DNA of 64,000 bases from Deltaproteobacteria bacterium (GTDB lineage: Bacteria; Desulfobacterota; Dissulfuribacteria; Dissulfuribacterales; QOAL01): positions 1-64,000 of the forward strand of contig JALSNW010000015.1 in NCBI GenBank assembly GCA_026986785.1, read 5' to 3'. The notes under the pieces were generated by a model. That model saw only the letters and a program-made list of their open reading frames with translations. It had not been told where the DNA came from and did no database searches. Numbering within the stretch: position 1 is the first letter of the stretch; each line of letters begins with the position of its first letter. The position numbers and the translations under genes are program-made. Below are positions 18,465 to 27,480 of the stretch, piece by piece.

Positions 18465-19502
18465 ATGGGTAGGCAAGGGGACAAAATGGAATTTTTGCCA
18501 GATGCGCCTTTCGAGAGTCTTGCCCCAGAGGCCTTGGAGGAGGAGATAACTTTAGAGCCTGGCCTCAGGCCCAGGAATTTTTCAGAATACATAGGGCAGG
18601 AAGATGTCAAAAGGGGCCTCTCTCTTTTTATCCAGGCTGCAAAGAAGAGGGGGGAAGCGTTGGATCACTGCCTTCTCCACGGCCATCCAGGCCTTGGCAA
18701 GACGACCCTTGCACACATCATAGCCAGTGAACTCGGCGTTGGCATAAGATGTACTTCTGGGCCAGTGATCGAGCGTCCTGGTGACCTGGCAGCTATTCTT
18801 ACAAATCTCCAGCCAGGTGAGGTGTTGTTCATCGACGAGATCCACAGGCTCAGCCCTGCGGTGGAGGAGATACTTTATCCTGCCATGGAGGATTATCAAT
18901 TGGATCTGGTAATAGGCCAGGGGCCAAGTGCCAGGACCATAAGGATAGATCTCCCCAGGTTCACAATGGTGGGGGCCACCACCAGGGCAGGCCTCCTCTC
19001 TCCACCATTGAGAGACAGGTTTGGTGTGATATTGAGGATGGACTTTTACAATGACGAAGATCTCGAGGCGATAGTGCTCCGTTCTGCTGCCATTCTTGGT
19101 GTGGAGATCGACCGGGATGGGGCAATGGAGATAGCCAGGCGTTCCAGGGGCACTCCCAGGATAGCAAATCGGCTTTTGAGACGCGTAAGGGATTTTGCCG
19201 AGATCAAGGCCCGGGGAAAGATAGACAAAGAGGTGGCTGACAAGGCACTATTGATGCTCGATGTCGATAGACAGGGGCTTGACAGGATGGATCGGCAGAT
19301 TCTCTCCCTGATCATAGACCGGTTTAACGGCGGCCCCGTTGGCCTTGACACCATTGCCGTATCTCTCGGGGAGGAGAGCCGGACCATCGAGGACGTGTAC
19401 GAACCATTTCTGGTCCAGCGGGGCTATATACACAGGACCCCAAGGGGGAGAATGGCCACTGAACTTGCATATAGGCATCTTGAGAGAAAACCGAGGGGGT
19501 AG
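18465..19502 (+). CDS. ruvB: Holliday junction helicase motor RuvB
   Basis: A 345-residue AAA+ ATPase. N-terminal [12 protein letters not shown], Walker A GHPGLGKT, Walker [10 protein letters not shown], sensor 1 GATTRAG and the arginine-finger region PLRDRFG, and the C-terminal winged helix ([14 protein letters not shown]). It forms the RuvAB motor with the gene just upstream. ATG at 18465, two bases after the ruvA stop; an internal ATG (MEFLPDAPF) seven residues in is an alternative. Confidence 0.97.
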   Translation: MGRQGDKMEFLPDAPFESLAPEALEEEITLEPGLRPRNFSEYIGQEDVKRGLSLFIQAAKKRGEALDHCLLHGHPGLGKTTLAHIIASELGVGIRCTSGPVIERPGDLAAILTNLQPGEVLFIDEIHRLSPAVEEILYPAMEDYQLDLVIGQGPSARTIRIDLPRFTMVGATTRAGLLSPPLRDRFGVILRMDFYNDEDLEAIVLRSAAILGVEIDRDGAMEIARRSRGTPRIANRLLRRVRDFAEIKARGKIDKEVADKALLMLDVDRQGLDRMDRQILSLIIDRFNGGPVGLDTIAVSLGEESRTIEDVYEPFLVQRGYIHRTPRGRMATELAYRHLERKPRG

Positions 19503-19511
19503 GGTAGGCCA

Positions 19512-21917
19512 ATGAAATCACTTAAGCCAGAGGAACTTAGACCAGTCGTTGATCCAGATACATTGGGTTTTGAATATATTAGTGAGCTTGGAAAGGGAAT
19601 AGCCGCATTCTTTGGACAGGAGAGGGCAGAAAAGGCCCTGGATTTTGGCCTCGACATGGAAAGGCCTGGCTTTAATGTCTTTGTTGCCGGGCTTCAAGAG
19701 GCAGGTGCCCTGGAGTTGATAAGGGCAAAACTGGAAAGGATGTCCAGAAAGGAGGCCCAGCCCCCCAAGGATATATGCTATCTATACAACTTTAAGGATC
19801 CTGATGAACCTATTGCGGTAGAGCTGGAAAGAGGCATGGGGCAGGAGCTAAAGAAGCTCATGCTGGAGCTCGTGGACAATCTGAAGCTTCATATGCCGAA
19901 AAATTTTGAAGGTGAGACCTATCTTGTGAGGAAAGAAGAGGTAATCCGCGCCTTCAACAAAAAGAGAAGCGAGTTGTTTGAAGAGCTGGACAAAAAGGTG
20001 AAGGAAAAGCAATTCATCCTCCAGGCTGATCCAACCGGCATGATGGTAATACCTGCAAAGCCAGATGGAAGTCCAATGAGCCCTGAAGAGATTACAAAGA
20101 TGAGCCAGGAGGAGCAGGAAGAGCTAAAGAGAAAGAGCGAAGAGCTTCACCGGCTGATGGGTGCCACCATGAGAAAGATCCACCAGTTGGAACAAGAGGT
20201 GAGACAGCAGCTCAAGGAGCTTGACAGAGAGGTGGCAAGACAGACCGTCGAGGCACTTGTAAGACCACTCAAGGACAGATTTGCATCGGTGGAGAAACTG
20301 CAGGAATACTTCAGCCTTGTCGAAGAAGACGTGATATTGCATTTTGAGGATTTTCGTCCTCCAAAGGAGACCCCTCCTCCTGGATTACCCTTTCCTTTAC
20401 CCGGTATGGGGCCGAGTTTTACCCGTTACGAGGTGAATGTGCTGGTGGACAATTCAAGGGCAGAGGGTCGCCCCGTGGTGTTTGAGGCAAATCCAAGTTA
20501 TCCGAATCTCTTTGGGGCCATAGAGAGGCAGGCACAGTTTGGTGCCCTTTTTACGGATTTTACCATGATAAAGGCAGGGGCACTTCACAGGGCAAACGGC
20601 GGCTATCTGCTTCTCAAGATGACAGATCTTTTGAAAAAGCCTTTCTCCTATGAGGCCCTGAAGAGGGCACTTCGCATCCAGAAGATCGAGATAGAAGACC
20701 CAGGGGAGCAGCTTGGCCTTTTTACTACCAAGAGTCTCAAACCAGAGCCTATAGATCTGAAGGTGAAGATAGTATTGATGGGAGATCCCTTTATCTACCA
20801 ACTCCTCTTCAGCCTGGACGAGGACTTCCGGGAACTTTTCAAGGTAAAGGCCCATCTGGATGTCCAGACTGACAGAAACAGGTCGAGAACCGAAGAATTC
20901 CTCAAGACAGTGGCATCCATCGTGGCCAAGAATGGATTGAAGGACATGGACAAGACAGGGGCGGCAAGGCTCATAGAGTATTCATCGGAACTGGCCGACT
21001 GTGCCGAAAAACTCTCTCTCAAGGTTACCGACATAGAAGACCTGCTCCTCGAGGCGGATTTCTGGGCCTCCAAGGATGGCTCTTCTGCCATAGGGAGCAT
21101 CCATGTTCAAAGGGCCATTGACGAAAAGAGGTACCGCTCCAGTCTCTATCAGGAACACCTCCAGGAATTGTTGATCAAGGATATAATAAAAGTGGCCACT
21201 ACTGGAAGGGCCACTGGGCAGATAAATGGGCTGGCTGTTTACGATCTCGGTGATTACACCTTTGGCAAGCCCTCCAGGATTACGGTCAATATCTCCCTGG
21301 GAAAGGACGGGGTTGTCAATATAGAAAGAGAAGCTGAACTCAGTGGCAAGATCCATACGAAAGGGGTGATGATCCTTGCCGGCTATCTGAGGTCCAAATT
21401 CGTCAAGGACAGGCCCCTTACCCTGACTGCAACCATCTGTTTCGAACAGAGCTATGGGATGGTGGATGGGGATTCTGCCTCTGGTGCCGAGCTCTTTGCC
21501 CTGCTTTCTGCCATCTCTGGCATACCACTTAGCCAAGAAATAGCCTGTACTGGGGCAGTGAGCCAAAAGGGTGAGATATTGCCTGTAGGGGGCGTGACTT
21601 CGAAGATAGAGGGCTTTTTCGACCTGTGCAAAGAAAGGGGCTTTGCCAAGAATCAAGGGGTTATCATCCCCAAGGCCAACGTGAGGGATCTGACACTCAA
21701 GGAGCAGGTCGTTGAGGCTGTAAAGGATGGCAGCTTCCACATCTGGGCCATAGAGACAGTGGACGAAGGCATGGAGCTTCTCACCGGCATGGAGGCAGGA
21801 AAGCGCGATGAGCAGGGGCGTTTCCCTGAAGGCTCGATCTATTACCAGGTTGATGTGGAACTTGAAAGGCTGTCAAGGCTTGCCAGGAAACTTGCCCAGG
21901 AAAAGGATGAAAAATAG
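19512..21917 (+). CDS. Lon-family (YcbZ-type, AAA_32) protease with degenerate P-loop
   Basis: An 801-residue Lon-like protein of the AAA_32/YcbZ type. The C-terminal Lon protease domain carries the Ser-Lys dyad: Ser655 in GDSASGAEL and Lys698 in GGVTSKIEG. A long coiled-coil insertion (about 130-290) interrupts the ATPase part, then ALHRANGGYLLLKMTDLLKK and FRELFKVKA follow the family pattern. The usual Walker A is replaced by VAGLQEAGALELI, without GK[ST], and the Walker B Asp-Glu by LLLKM, so ATP hydrolysis in the canonical way looks unlikely. It lies nine bases after ruvB and may be co-transcribed with it. Confidence 0.87.
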   Translation: MKSLKPEELRPVVDPDTLGFEYISELGKGIAAFFGQERAEKALDFGLDMERPGFNVFVAGLQEAGALELIRAKLERMSRKEAQPPKDICYLYNFKDPDEPIAVELERGMGQELKKLMLELVDNLKLHMPKNFEGETYLVRKEEVIRAFNKKRSELFEELDKKVKEKQFILQADPTGMMVIPAKPDGSPMSPEEITKMSQEEQEELKRKSEELHRLMGATMRKIHQLEQEVRQQLKELDREVARQTVEALVRPLKDRFASVEKLQEYFSLVEEDVILHFEDFRPPKETPPPGLPFPLPGMGPSFTRYEVNVLVDNSRAEGRPVVFEANPSYPNLFGAIERQAQFGALFTDFTMIKAGALHRANGGYLLLKMTDLLKKPFSYEALKRALRIQKIEIEDPGEQLGLFTTKSLKPEPIDLKVKIVLMGDPFIYQLLFSLDEDFRELFKVKAHLDVQTDRNRSRTEEFLKTVASIVAKNGLKDMDKTGAARLIEYSSELADCAEKLSLKVTDIEDLLLEADFWASKDGSSAIGSIHVQRAIDEKRYRSSLYQEHLQELLIKDIIKVATTGRATGQINGLAVYDLGDYTFGKPSRITVNISLGKDGVVNIEREAELSGKIHTKGVMILAGYLRSKFVKDRPLTLTATICFEQSYGMVDGDSASGAELFALLSAISGIPLSQEIACTGAVSQKGEILPVGGVTSKIEGFFDLCKERGFAKNQGVIIPKANVRDLTLKEQVVEAVKDGSFHIWAIETVDEGMELLTGMEAGKRDEQGRFPEGSIYYQVDVELERLSRLARKLAQEKDEK

Positions 21918-21925
21918 CCTTCCAA

Positions 21926-21954
21926 GCAGGGATTGGGTGATGCCCTTTCCCTGC
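21926..21954. terminator. Stem-loop between convergent genes
   Basis: GCAGGGA (21926-21932) pairs with TCCCTGC (21948-21954), and an inner GGG/CCC pair extends the stem. It lies in the short gap between the Lon-like gene and the convergent DUF4139 gene. The following bases (CTTGATCTTGG) are only mildly T-rich, so it may be a bidirectional but weak terminator. Confidence 0.45.
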
Positions 21955-21970
21955 CTTGATCTTGGTCTGC

Positions 21971-23443
21971 CTAATAGCGAGTCCTCACGCGGAAGGTCAG
22001 CGTCCTTTCTTTCCCAGGAGGGACATTTAGGCTCCATGCTGCAGTAGCAGCACTTAGCTTAACGTGTGGTAGGTTTTCCTTGGTTATCTTCCAGTCACCT
22101 GACAAGCGTTCCTGATAAGTGACGGTGGCAGGTTCTTTCTTGGCGTTTTTGATTGTGATCTTGTAGGAGCTTTCGTAGATCGATTTGTACCTGTTTGTGC
22201 CTTCGAACTTTCTGAAGTCTGTCTGCGTCCTGGTGCACAATAGATCGAAGGCCTTTCCAAGATTGAGTCTCACAATTTCCCCTTTGGGGACATGGAAGAG
22301 ATAGTCCCTTCCAATGAATTGGAGTATTCCCTTAGAGTCCCTTTCATATACCCTGACATCTCCCTGGGGTAAAGGCATGCCAAGGCGAGAGGAATCATCG
22401 TTTTTGAAAGAGATCATAATTTGGACAGGCAATTTTTCTTTTCTTTCGCCAACCCTTCTTGAGAGGGGATAGTCGTTTGCCTTTACCAGAAAATGTTTCT
22501 CGTAAGGTACTTGTGAGGCAGAAAACAGGCACAGTTGTTTCATCTGTCCGTCTTTTAGGCAGAGACGATGTTTTACAGAATATAGATGGTACTCGAAAAG
22601 CCTCTCCTGTTCCATGCCTTTTCCCCCGGACATCCTTACTGCCTTGGCAAGAAAGTTACTCCTCGACTCGAAGTCGGCCCTTTCTTCATTTATATCACCA
22701 GCCACAAGCTGGATGGAAGCATCATTAAAGGATATGCCTGTATGGTTTCTGATGGTTACCCAGCTTGCCAATTCCATGTCCTTGGCAGATTCATCCAGTA
22801 CGGCTACATAATCGGCCTTCCAGCCAATACCCTTGGTCAGATATGCCAGTTCTACAGGGATTTCCTTGTCAGCCTTACCTTTCAATACGATCTTCAGCAT
22901 TGGACTGTTACTGAGGTCTTGGGGGATAAAGGGAAAGGCAATCCTTCCTGGAGGAGAGGTCTCTATCCTGTTTTCTACCTTTAGTACAACCCCATCCTTT
23001 GCTGCAATCAACGTGGCCGGTATGATCTCCTCTATACCTATTTTCTTGTTGGTGTTTATGAGTAGTACATCCTTGCCGACGAAGCTTTCAAGCAAGTTTT
23101 CAGGGGTTATGGGCCTGTAGGAATAGGATTGTTCCAGTATGTTCGCATCTTCGAGGGTGATAGTGACAGATTGGGGTATGATCTTGGTGCTTACTGGCTG
23201 TAGGATGGCAACGGTCTTGTCTTTGTTTATGTCCACCCTTGTCTGATCCCGTACAAGGGCCATATTCCTGTATAGTGTGAGAGAGAAATTTTTCCATGTA
23301 GGCCTCAACGGGGCAGATTGGGCACAAAGGCTATTGCCAGCTAACAGCCATATCCCCACTGTGAGGAAGATGGTTACAAAGATGGACGACTTGGCTGGGT
23401 TTTGATATGACCATGCTTGGGCCAGGGACTTAACATATTTCAT
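21971..23443 (-). CDS. Exported DUF4139-domain protein
   Basis: A 490-residue protein with an N-terminal hydrophobic segment (about 20-41, ending NSLCAQS), so exported or membrane-anchored. The body follows the DUF4139 pattern: ELAYLTKGIGWKADYVAVLDE, then LASWVTIRNHTGISFNDASIQLVAGDIN, and near the end the KITIKNAKKEPATVTYQERLSGDW region with a final beta sandwich. The family is common in Gram-negative bacteria with no settled function; mucoidy-related names exist for relatives. It is preceded by a terminator-like structure and converges on the Lon-like gene. Confidence 0.82.
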   Translation of the reverse strand: MKYVKSLAQAWSYQNPAKSSIFVTIFLTVGIWLLAGNSLCAQSAPLRPTWKNFSLTLYRNMALVRDQTRVDINKDKTVAILQPVSTKIIPQSVTITLEDANILEQSYSYRPITPENLLESFVGKDVLLINTNKKIGIEEIIPATLIAAKDGVVLKVENRIETSPPGRIAFPFIPQDLSNSPMLKIVLKGKADKEIPVELAYLTKGIGWKADYVAVLDESAKDMELASWVTIRNHTGISFNDASIQLVAGDINEERADFESRSNFLAKAVRMSGGKGMEQERLFEYHLYSVKHRLCLKDGQMKQLCLFSASQVPYEKHFLVKANDYPLSRRVGERKEKLPVQIMISFKNDDSSRLGMPLPQGDVRVYERDSKGILQFIGRDYLFHVPKGEIVRLNLGKAFDLLCTRTQTDFRKFEGTNRYKSIYESSYKITIKNAKKEPATVTYQERLSGDWKITKENLPHVKLSAATAAWSLNVPPGKERTLTFRVRTRY

Positions 23444-23524
23444 AATGTGATCTCCCGAGAAAGTATATGGTATATGGATATTTTAAAAGACCCTTAGAGG
23501 TATGAAAAGCTGCTGTTTTTTGAA

Positions 23525-23614
23525 AAATAAAAAAACCCCTGCCGGTTAAAGAAGGATGGAGGTGGGTATGTTGGTCGTCTTTGTTGGAGATGGTACAGAG
23601 GGACCAGCAGGGGT
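23525..23614 (-). terminator. Terminator-like structure with a very long loop
   Basis: On the minus strand ACCCCTGCTGGT pairs over 12 bases (one G-U) with ACCGGCAGGGGT and is followed at once by TTTTTTTATTTTT. The two arms (23603-23614 and 23535-23546) are separated by 56 bases. It lies 98 bases after the HDOD gene stop and about 80 bases before the DUF4139 start, so it either ends the HDOD transcript or acts as an attenuator in the DUF4139 leader. Confidence 0.65.
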
Positions 23615-23711
23615 AACTTGTTTTCGTATCAATGGATTATAATTAAACACGGATAATTCGAGCTGTCAAGATGAATGTCTATTTATTTGGATTAAATATT
23701 AAGGAATTAAT

Positions 23712-24590
23712 TCATAAAAAACCAGTAGTTATAGCCTCAGCCAGTTCTCCTATCTTCAAAAGGTGTTCTTCCAGCAGGGCAAGCCTCTCCGCTCCTATGC
23801 CAAGGGCGTTTGCAAGGGCATTTTTGTTACATTTGGGAGGTTTCATCATGCCCATGCCCATCTGGTGGCTGAGTTGGTCCGCGAGTTGGACCAACCCACC
23901 TTGAGAGTTGAATTTTGGGTGGTTGACAGGGAGATGATGGCTTGCTATGACCCTGGCATATATCTCTGGAATCCCCCAGTTTCGGACAAGCCATGCCCCT
24001 ATGACATTGTGCGGGAAGCCCAATCGTCTTTCTGCCTTTAACAATGGACTATCCTTTTCTGTGGCAAGCTCCAGGATCTGCTTCCATTCTTCAGGGAAAC
24101 AGCTGTCCATTACCACCCTTCCAAGGTCATGAAGGAGGCCACAGGTGAAATAGAGATCTGTCTCCTCGATCTCAAGTTCTCCTGCCAATACCCTTGAGAT
24201 CATGGCAGTAGCAATGGAGTGTTCCCAGAATTTCTGCCTGTCAAATCCAGAGGCAGACCTTTTCCCCTTGAAGACGCTGGATACACTCAGGCCAAGGGCA
24301 AGGCTTCTTACCTCGGCAAAACCGAGGAATACTATAGCCCTTTGGACTGTGTCTATCCTGGTGGCAGGATAATATGCGGCACAATTGGCCACTTTCAACA
24401 ACTGGGTAGAAAGGGATGGGTCATGGACGATTACCTGCTCGAGCCTCCTTATGTCTTTTGGGTTTCCAGCAACAATGCTCAGTACCTCCTGGGCTGCTGC
24501 AGGCAGAGGAGGAATGGATTTTATCTTGGATATGATGGCCCTTTTCCGTCTTTGGGCATCAAGATCTATTATAGGGATATTTTTTTTCAT
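23712..24590 (-). CDS. HDOD-domain signalling protein
   Basis: An HDOD protein of 292 residues from ATG 24590 (an in-frame start at 24722 would add 44 basic residues with no domain). The HDOD signature is clear: IPPLPAAAQEVLSIV, IVHDPSLSTQLLKVANCAAY, TVQRAIVFLGFAEVRSLAL, then WEHSIATAMISRVLA and LLHDLGRVVMDS. The HD residues look partly kept (H..D in LLHDLG). HDOD proteins are regulatory scaffolds in c-di-GMP and chemotaxis-like signalling. A second HDOD domain lies in the window at 29614-30867. The start is uncertain because no good ribosome site precedes either candidate. Confidence 0.85.
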   Translation of the reverse strand: MKKNIPIIDLDAQRRKRAIISKIKSIPPLPAAAQEVLSIVAGNPKDIRRLEQVIVHDPSLSTQLLKVANCAAYYPATRIDTVQRAIVFLGFAEVRSLALGLSVSSVFKGKRSASGFDRQKFWEHSIATAMISRVLAGELEIEETDLYFTCGLLHDLGRVVMDSCFPEEWKQILELATEKDSPLLKAERRLGFPHNVIGAWLVRNWGIPEIYARVIASHHLPVNHPKFNSQGGLVQLADQLSHQMGMGMMKPPKCNKNALANALGIGAERLALLEEHLLKIGELAEAITTGFL

Positions 24591-24759
24591 ATACTGATGA
24601 GAAAAATTGTTCCTTTTGGGGAAAAATTTTTTCCGTTCTCTGTTTTTATCGGCAGAAATAATGGGTTGTTTAAGGTCATTTAACCTGCTGAAAGGACATC
24701 TTAGATGGCAGACATTTTGCATGTTTTTTTGTCAAAGTAGAAAAAAGAGGTGAATGCAT

Positions 24760-25044
24760 ATGATTGCGGTTAAAAGTGAAAGGGAACTTCCAATCCACAA
24801 TCTTACAAAAAATCGGCGGATAAAGCTCCAGGTAGAAAAGGAATACTACGAAAGCAAGATAAACTGCCTGATAGATATGAATATGCCCATGAAGCTCGTA
24901 CTCCTTGCCTGTTGGGATGCACCAGTGGAGCGGGAAAACCTTACGAGCAAGTGGGGTCAGCAGAGGTTCATAAAGAGGTGTCTCAAATATTATAGGAAAA
25001 AACTCAAGGAGATAGAAAGAGAAGAAAAAAAATTGAGATGTTGA
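24760..25044 (+). CDS. Small basic protein, unknown
   Basis: A 94-residue, Lys/Arg/Glu-rich protein with no signal peptide. GAGGTG lies seven bases before ATG 24760; the ATG six bases upstream is too close to it. The C-terminal half (QQRFIKRCLKYYRKKLKEI) is a strongly basic amphipathic helix that could bind nucleic acid or a partner protein. I recognise no family. It stands alone, divergent from the HDOD gene, with no obvious partner. The good ribosome site and isolation argue that it is real. Confidence 0.55.
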   Translation: MIAVKSERELPIHNLTKNRRIKLQVEKEYYESKINCLIDMNMPMKLVLLACWDAPVERENLTSKWGQQRFIKRCLKYYRKKLKEIEREEKKLRC

Positions 25045-25211
25045 GTTCCCTTATTGCTCAAGGTTGCCTCTAAAAATTAGAAATCTTGTTCAAGAACAAG
25101 GCGTATGTAAAAAATAACCGGGGCTATGTATCGATATTTTGAGGATGTTTTGTTGAATGCAACACAGTTGTTGGATGAGGGCAACTTTTTAGATGTTGCT
25201 TAAATGATTTT

Positions 25212-25241
25212 AAGGGTATAAAAATTTTTTTATACCCTTCC
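25212..25241. terminator. Palindromic AT-rich stem at the end of the DUF99 gene
   Basis: AAGGGTATAAAAA and TTTTTTTATACCCTT form a near-perfect palindrome. The stop codon and last codons of the DUF99 gene lie in one arm (AGG GTA TAA). After the stem the minus strand reads AAAATCATTT, so U-rich support is poor in that direction. It may serve both strands as a bidirectional terminator. Confidence 0.5.
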
Positions 25242-25826
25242 CTTGCTTACTCCGCTTCCAATAGCACCTGCAATCAAATGGGCTGTCCTGAGAGGCTCAG
25301 GGATATTGCCATTTATGGAGAATCTCTCTACCACTGCCTGGGCCTCTTCAAAGTCTATTCCCACCCTTTGTATGTAACAATGATGGCACTTCTTCATGGG
25401 GCCAATTTTTTGTATCAATTGCCATTTTTTAGCACCTCCAGGCACCTTTGAAAGAAGTGCCTTTTTTATGGAATCCATGTCTGGGGCCTTTCTGGCAACG
25501 ATCAATACGGGCATGCCAAGCTCCCTGTACAATTTTTTTGCATCCACCACATTGAATCCGGCCAAGGCGATGCCTTGGATCATTATGAGATTGGCATGGT
25601 GAAAAAATTTTGAGCCTTTTACAAGCCGTGTTATCTGGCTGGTGGAATTGGCCCCGTCTTTTCTCACCTTTCCTATAATAAGGCCATCGAATCTGAGATC
25701 GGCATAGACTGTCCCAACTATCTTTACATCCCCTCGATGTCCCTTTGGAAACGGACAGTCGTCAAAGGCGATACAGTTTACGAGACGGGTCTTGTTCAAT
25801 GGCCCTGTCTTTATTCGACCACCCAT
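25230..25826 (-). CDS. DUF99 family protein (archaeal-type, endonuclease V-like fold)
   Basis: A 198-residue DUF99/UPF0215 protein (family also listed as endonuclease dU). Characteristic blocks: AFDDCPFPKGHRGDVKIVGTV at the N-terminus, MIQGIALAGFNVVDAKKLY in the middle, LGMPVLIVARKAPD, and the C-terminal IPEPLRTAHLIAGAIGSG. The family is mainly archaeal and relates to endonuclease V, so a role in DNA repair (deaminated bases) is plausible but not shown here. Two cysteines in KKCHHCYIQR are notable. It overlaps the upstream universal stress gene by 16 bases, hence one transcript. Confidence 0.85.
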   Translation of the reverse strand: MGGRIKTGPLNKTRLVNCIAFDDCPFPKGHRGDVKIVGTVYADLRFDGLIIGKVRKDGANSTSQITRLVKGSKFFHHANLIMIQGIALAGFNVVDAKKLYRELGMPVLIVARKAPDMDSIKKALLSKVPGGAKKWQLIQKIGPMKKCHHCYIQRVGIDFEEAQAVVERFSINGNIPEPLRTAHLIAGAIGSGVSKGRV

Positions 25827-26263
25827 ACTGCACAGTCTTTGGCATAGTGGACTATCTTGTTGGATACACTTCCGAACAGGAATTCTTCAGCCTTTGATAC
25901 TCCTCGTCTCCCCACTACTATCGTGCCAAAATCGTTTTTCTTCTGGTATTCCAAAATGGTTTGGGCAATGCTGAAGCCTGTAGCCCGCCTGGCTTCCGTA
26001 TCGATGGAGGAGGAAGGGATGCCCCTGCTCTTTAGTACCTCCTTCAGATCAGCGAGGACATTGTCAGCCCTTTGGTCTTCTTCGTCCCTTTTTATCTGCC
26101 ACGAGGCATCATCTGGGAAGAGATCCCTTTCTGGATATCTGATTACGTATAGGATGGTTACATTAAACCCCTGCCGTGGGCCAATGATCTCACCTACATA
26201 GGACGCAGCCCTCTTGGCATTTTCAGATGCGTCTGCAGCTATTAGTAGACGTTTGGGATTCAT
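25811..26263 (-). CDS. Universal stress protein (UspA family)
   Basis: A 150-residue single-domain UspA protein. It begins with the Rossmann-like strand KRLLIAADASENAKRA and carries an ATP-type motif near the C-terminus (VVGRRGVSKAEEFLFGS, the G-2X-G-9X-G-S pattern). Such ATP-binding USPs form dimers and are induced by starvation or stress. Its 3' end overlaps the DUF99 gene by 16 bases. RBS AGGAGG lies before the ATG at 26263. Confidence 0.93.
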   Translation of the reverse strand: MNPKRLLIAADASENAKRAASYVGEIIGPRQGFNVTILYVIRYPERDLFPDDASWQIKRDEEDQRADNVLADLKEVLKSRGIPSSSIDTEARRATGFSIAQTILEYQKKNDFGTIVVGRRGVSKAEEFLFGSVSNKIVHYAKDCAVWVVE

Positions 26264-26332
26264 GCTTCACCTCCTTTTTTCTATCTGTTTGTGGCTTCAC
26301 CTGCCTGAGGACTTATCTACCAACCCATGCAA

Positions 26333-27337
26333 TCATTCAAAGGAATTGTCCCCCCCAGGCGTTTGAAGGGCATAATTCGGGTTTATCTCATCAATACATG
26401 GCTCCAGGTCTTGGAGAAACTCGTCTACAGTTTCATAGAACACCTCCGCCTTGTTGGAAAAATGCATCAACACGAGATTCAGCCTCTTTGGGATATAGGG
26501 ATAGAGTTTCTTGAGATTGACGATCCTATTCTTATATAGCAGGGAGAAATCTTCTTCTGAAATGGATGCTGCGACCTCTTTGGAAAACCCCTGGGATTCC
26601 AGGTTGGACATGGTAAAGATCTGTTTCCCCACCAGATATATGAGTAGGCTCCCCAACCCAAATATGTCCAGGCCAAAGGGGTTTTCTTCAAATTCATAGG
26701 CATAGTCAAAATCGATCCACCTGTATCTACCAGTTCCATGTTCGATCCACAGGTGATCCCTTCGGATATCGCCGTGGATCTCGCCATGGTCATGGAGAAA
26801 TTTTATCGCCCTGCAAGAGTCCATGAACTTTTTTAGTATCCCAGGAAGATGATTGTAGAAATAATCCCTATGGTTTGTCTCTATCTCGAAGACGGCGTGA
26901 TCCAGCCTTTTGCCGCTTATGATCTCGATGATCCTTACCACGTTACCTTTTTTGTCAAATCTGGAATAGCCTTGCATGAATCTGAGGTCTCCACGGACCA
27001 GATCCAATATTCGGGCCTCTTTCTCAGGGCTTCTATAACAAGGAATCTCCAAGGCTCCGAGTTTGAGCATGAATTTTTCATGAAATACCAGCTTTAGTAT
27101 CCTGCGTTCCCCGGTCTCCAGAAGAATACATCTTTTGACCCAGTATTTTGGGTCCTCGATACCAAAGCTTCTTTCCACTTCATCCCTGAGGACGAGATAA
27201 TGATGATTGTCGATCTCGATTACATCTCCATACGATATTTCCATATAGGCAGTAGTATCTGTGAAGAGCCTACCATACTCGGCAAGAGAGAGGCTGGGCC
27301 TGAGCCTTCTGACCAATTCCTTGACTTGCTTCGACAT
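26333..27337 (-). CDS. Protein kinase-like protein
   Basis: A 334-residue protein whose C-terminal two thirds look like a eukaryotic-type/small-molecule kinase fold. The catalytic-loop equivalent is HGEIHGDIRRDHL (HGDxxxxH instead of HRDxxxxN), followed by the metal-binding strand RWIDFDYAYE, and then a helix LDIFGLGSLLIYLVGKQIF. A Lys in RRILKLVFHE could be the beta-3 lysine. The N-terminal about 90 residues are not recognised. It may phosphorylate a protein or a sugar; neither can be chosen. Divergent from the histidine kinase at 27481, and upstream of the universal stress gene on the same strand. Confidence 0.7.
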   Translation of the reverse strand: MSKQVKELVRRLRPSLSLAEYGRLFTDTTAYMEISYGDVIEIDNHHYLVLRDEVERSFGIEDPKYWVKRCILLETGERRILKLVFHEKFMLKLGALEIPCYRSPEKEARILDLVRGDLRFMQGYSRFDKKGNVVRIIEIISGKRLDHAVFEIETNHRDYFYNHLPGILKKFMDSCRAIKFLHDHGEIHGDIRRDHLWIEHGTGRYRWIDFDYAYEFEENPFGLDIFGLGSLLIYLVGKQIFTMSNLESQGFSKEVAASISEEDFSLLYKNRIVNLKKLYPYIPKRLNLVLMHFSNKAEVFYETVDEFLQDLEPCIDEINPNYALQTPGGDNSFE

Positions 27338-27480
27338 GTTTTTTCCCCATAGCTGTGTATGTATCTATATTAATTATATGCACTCATGGAGTCATGGAAA
27401 ATGGTAGAAAGAATTTTTTACATGCCGATAAAAGATCTAAAGGCCAAAGAAACCCTCGGCCCAGACAAGAGAAAGAGCCT

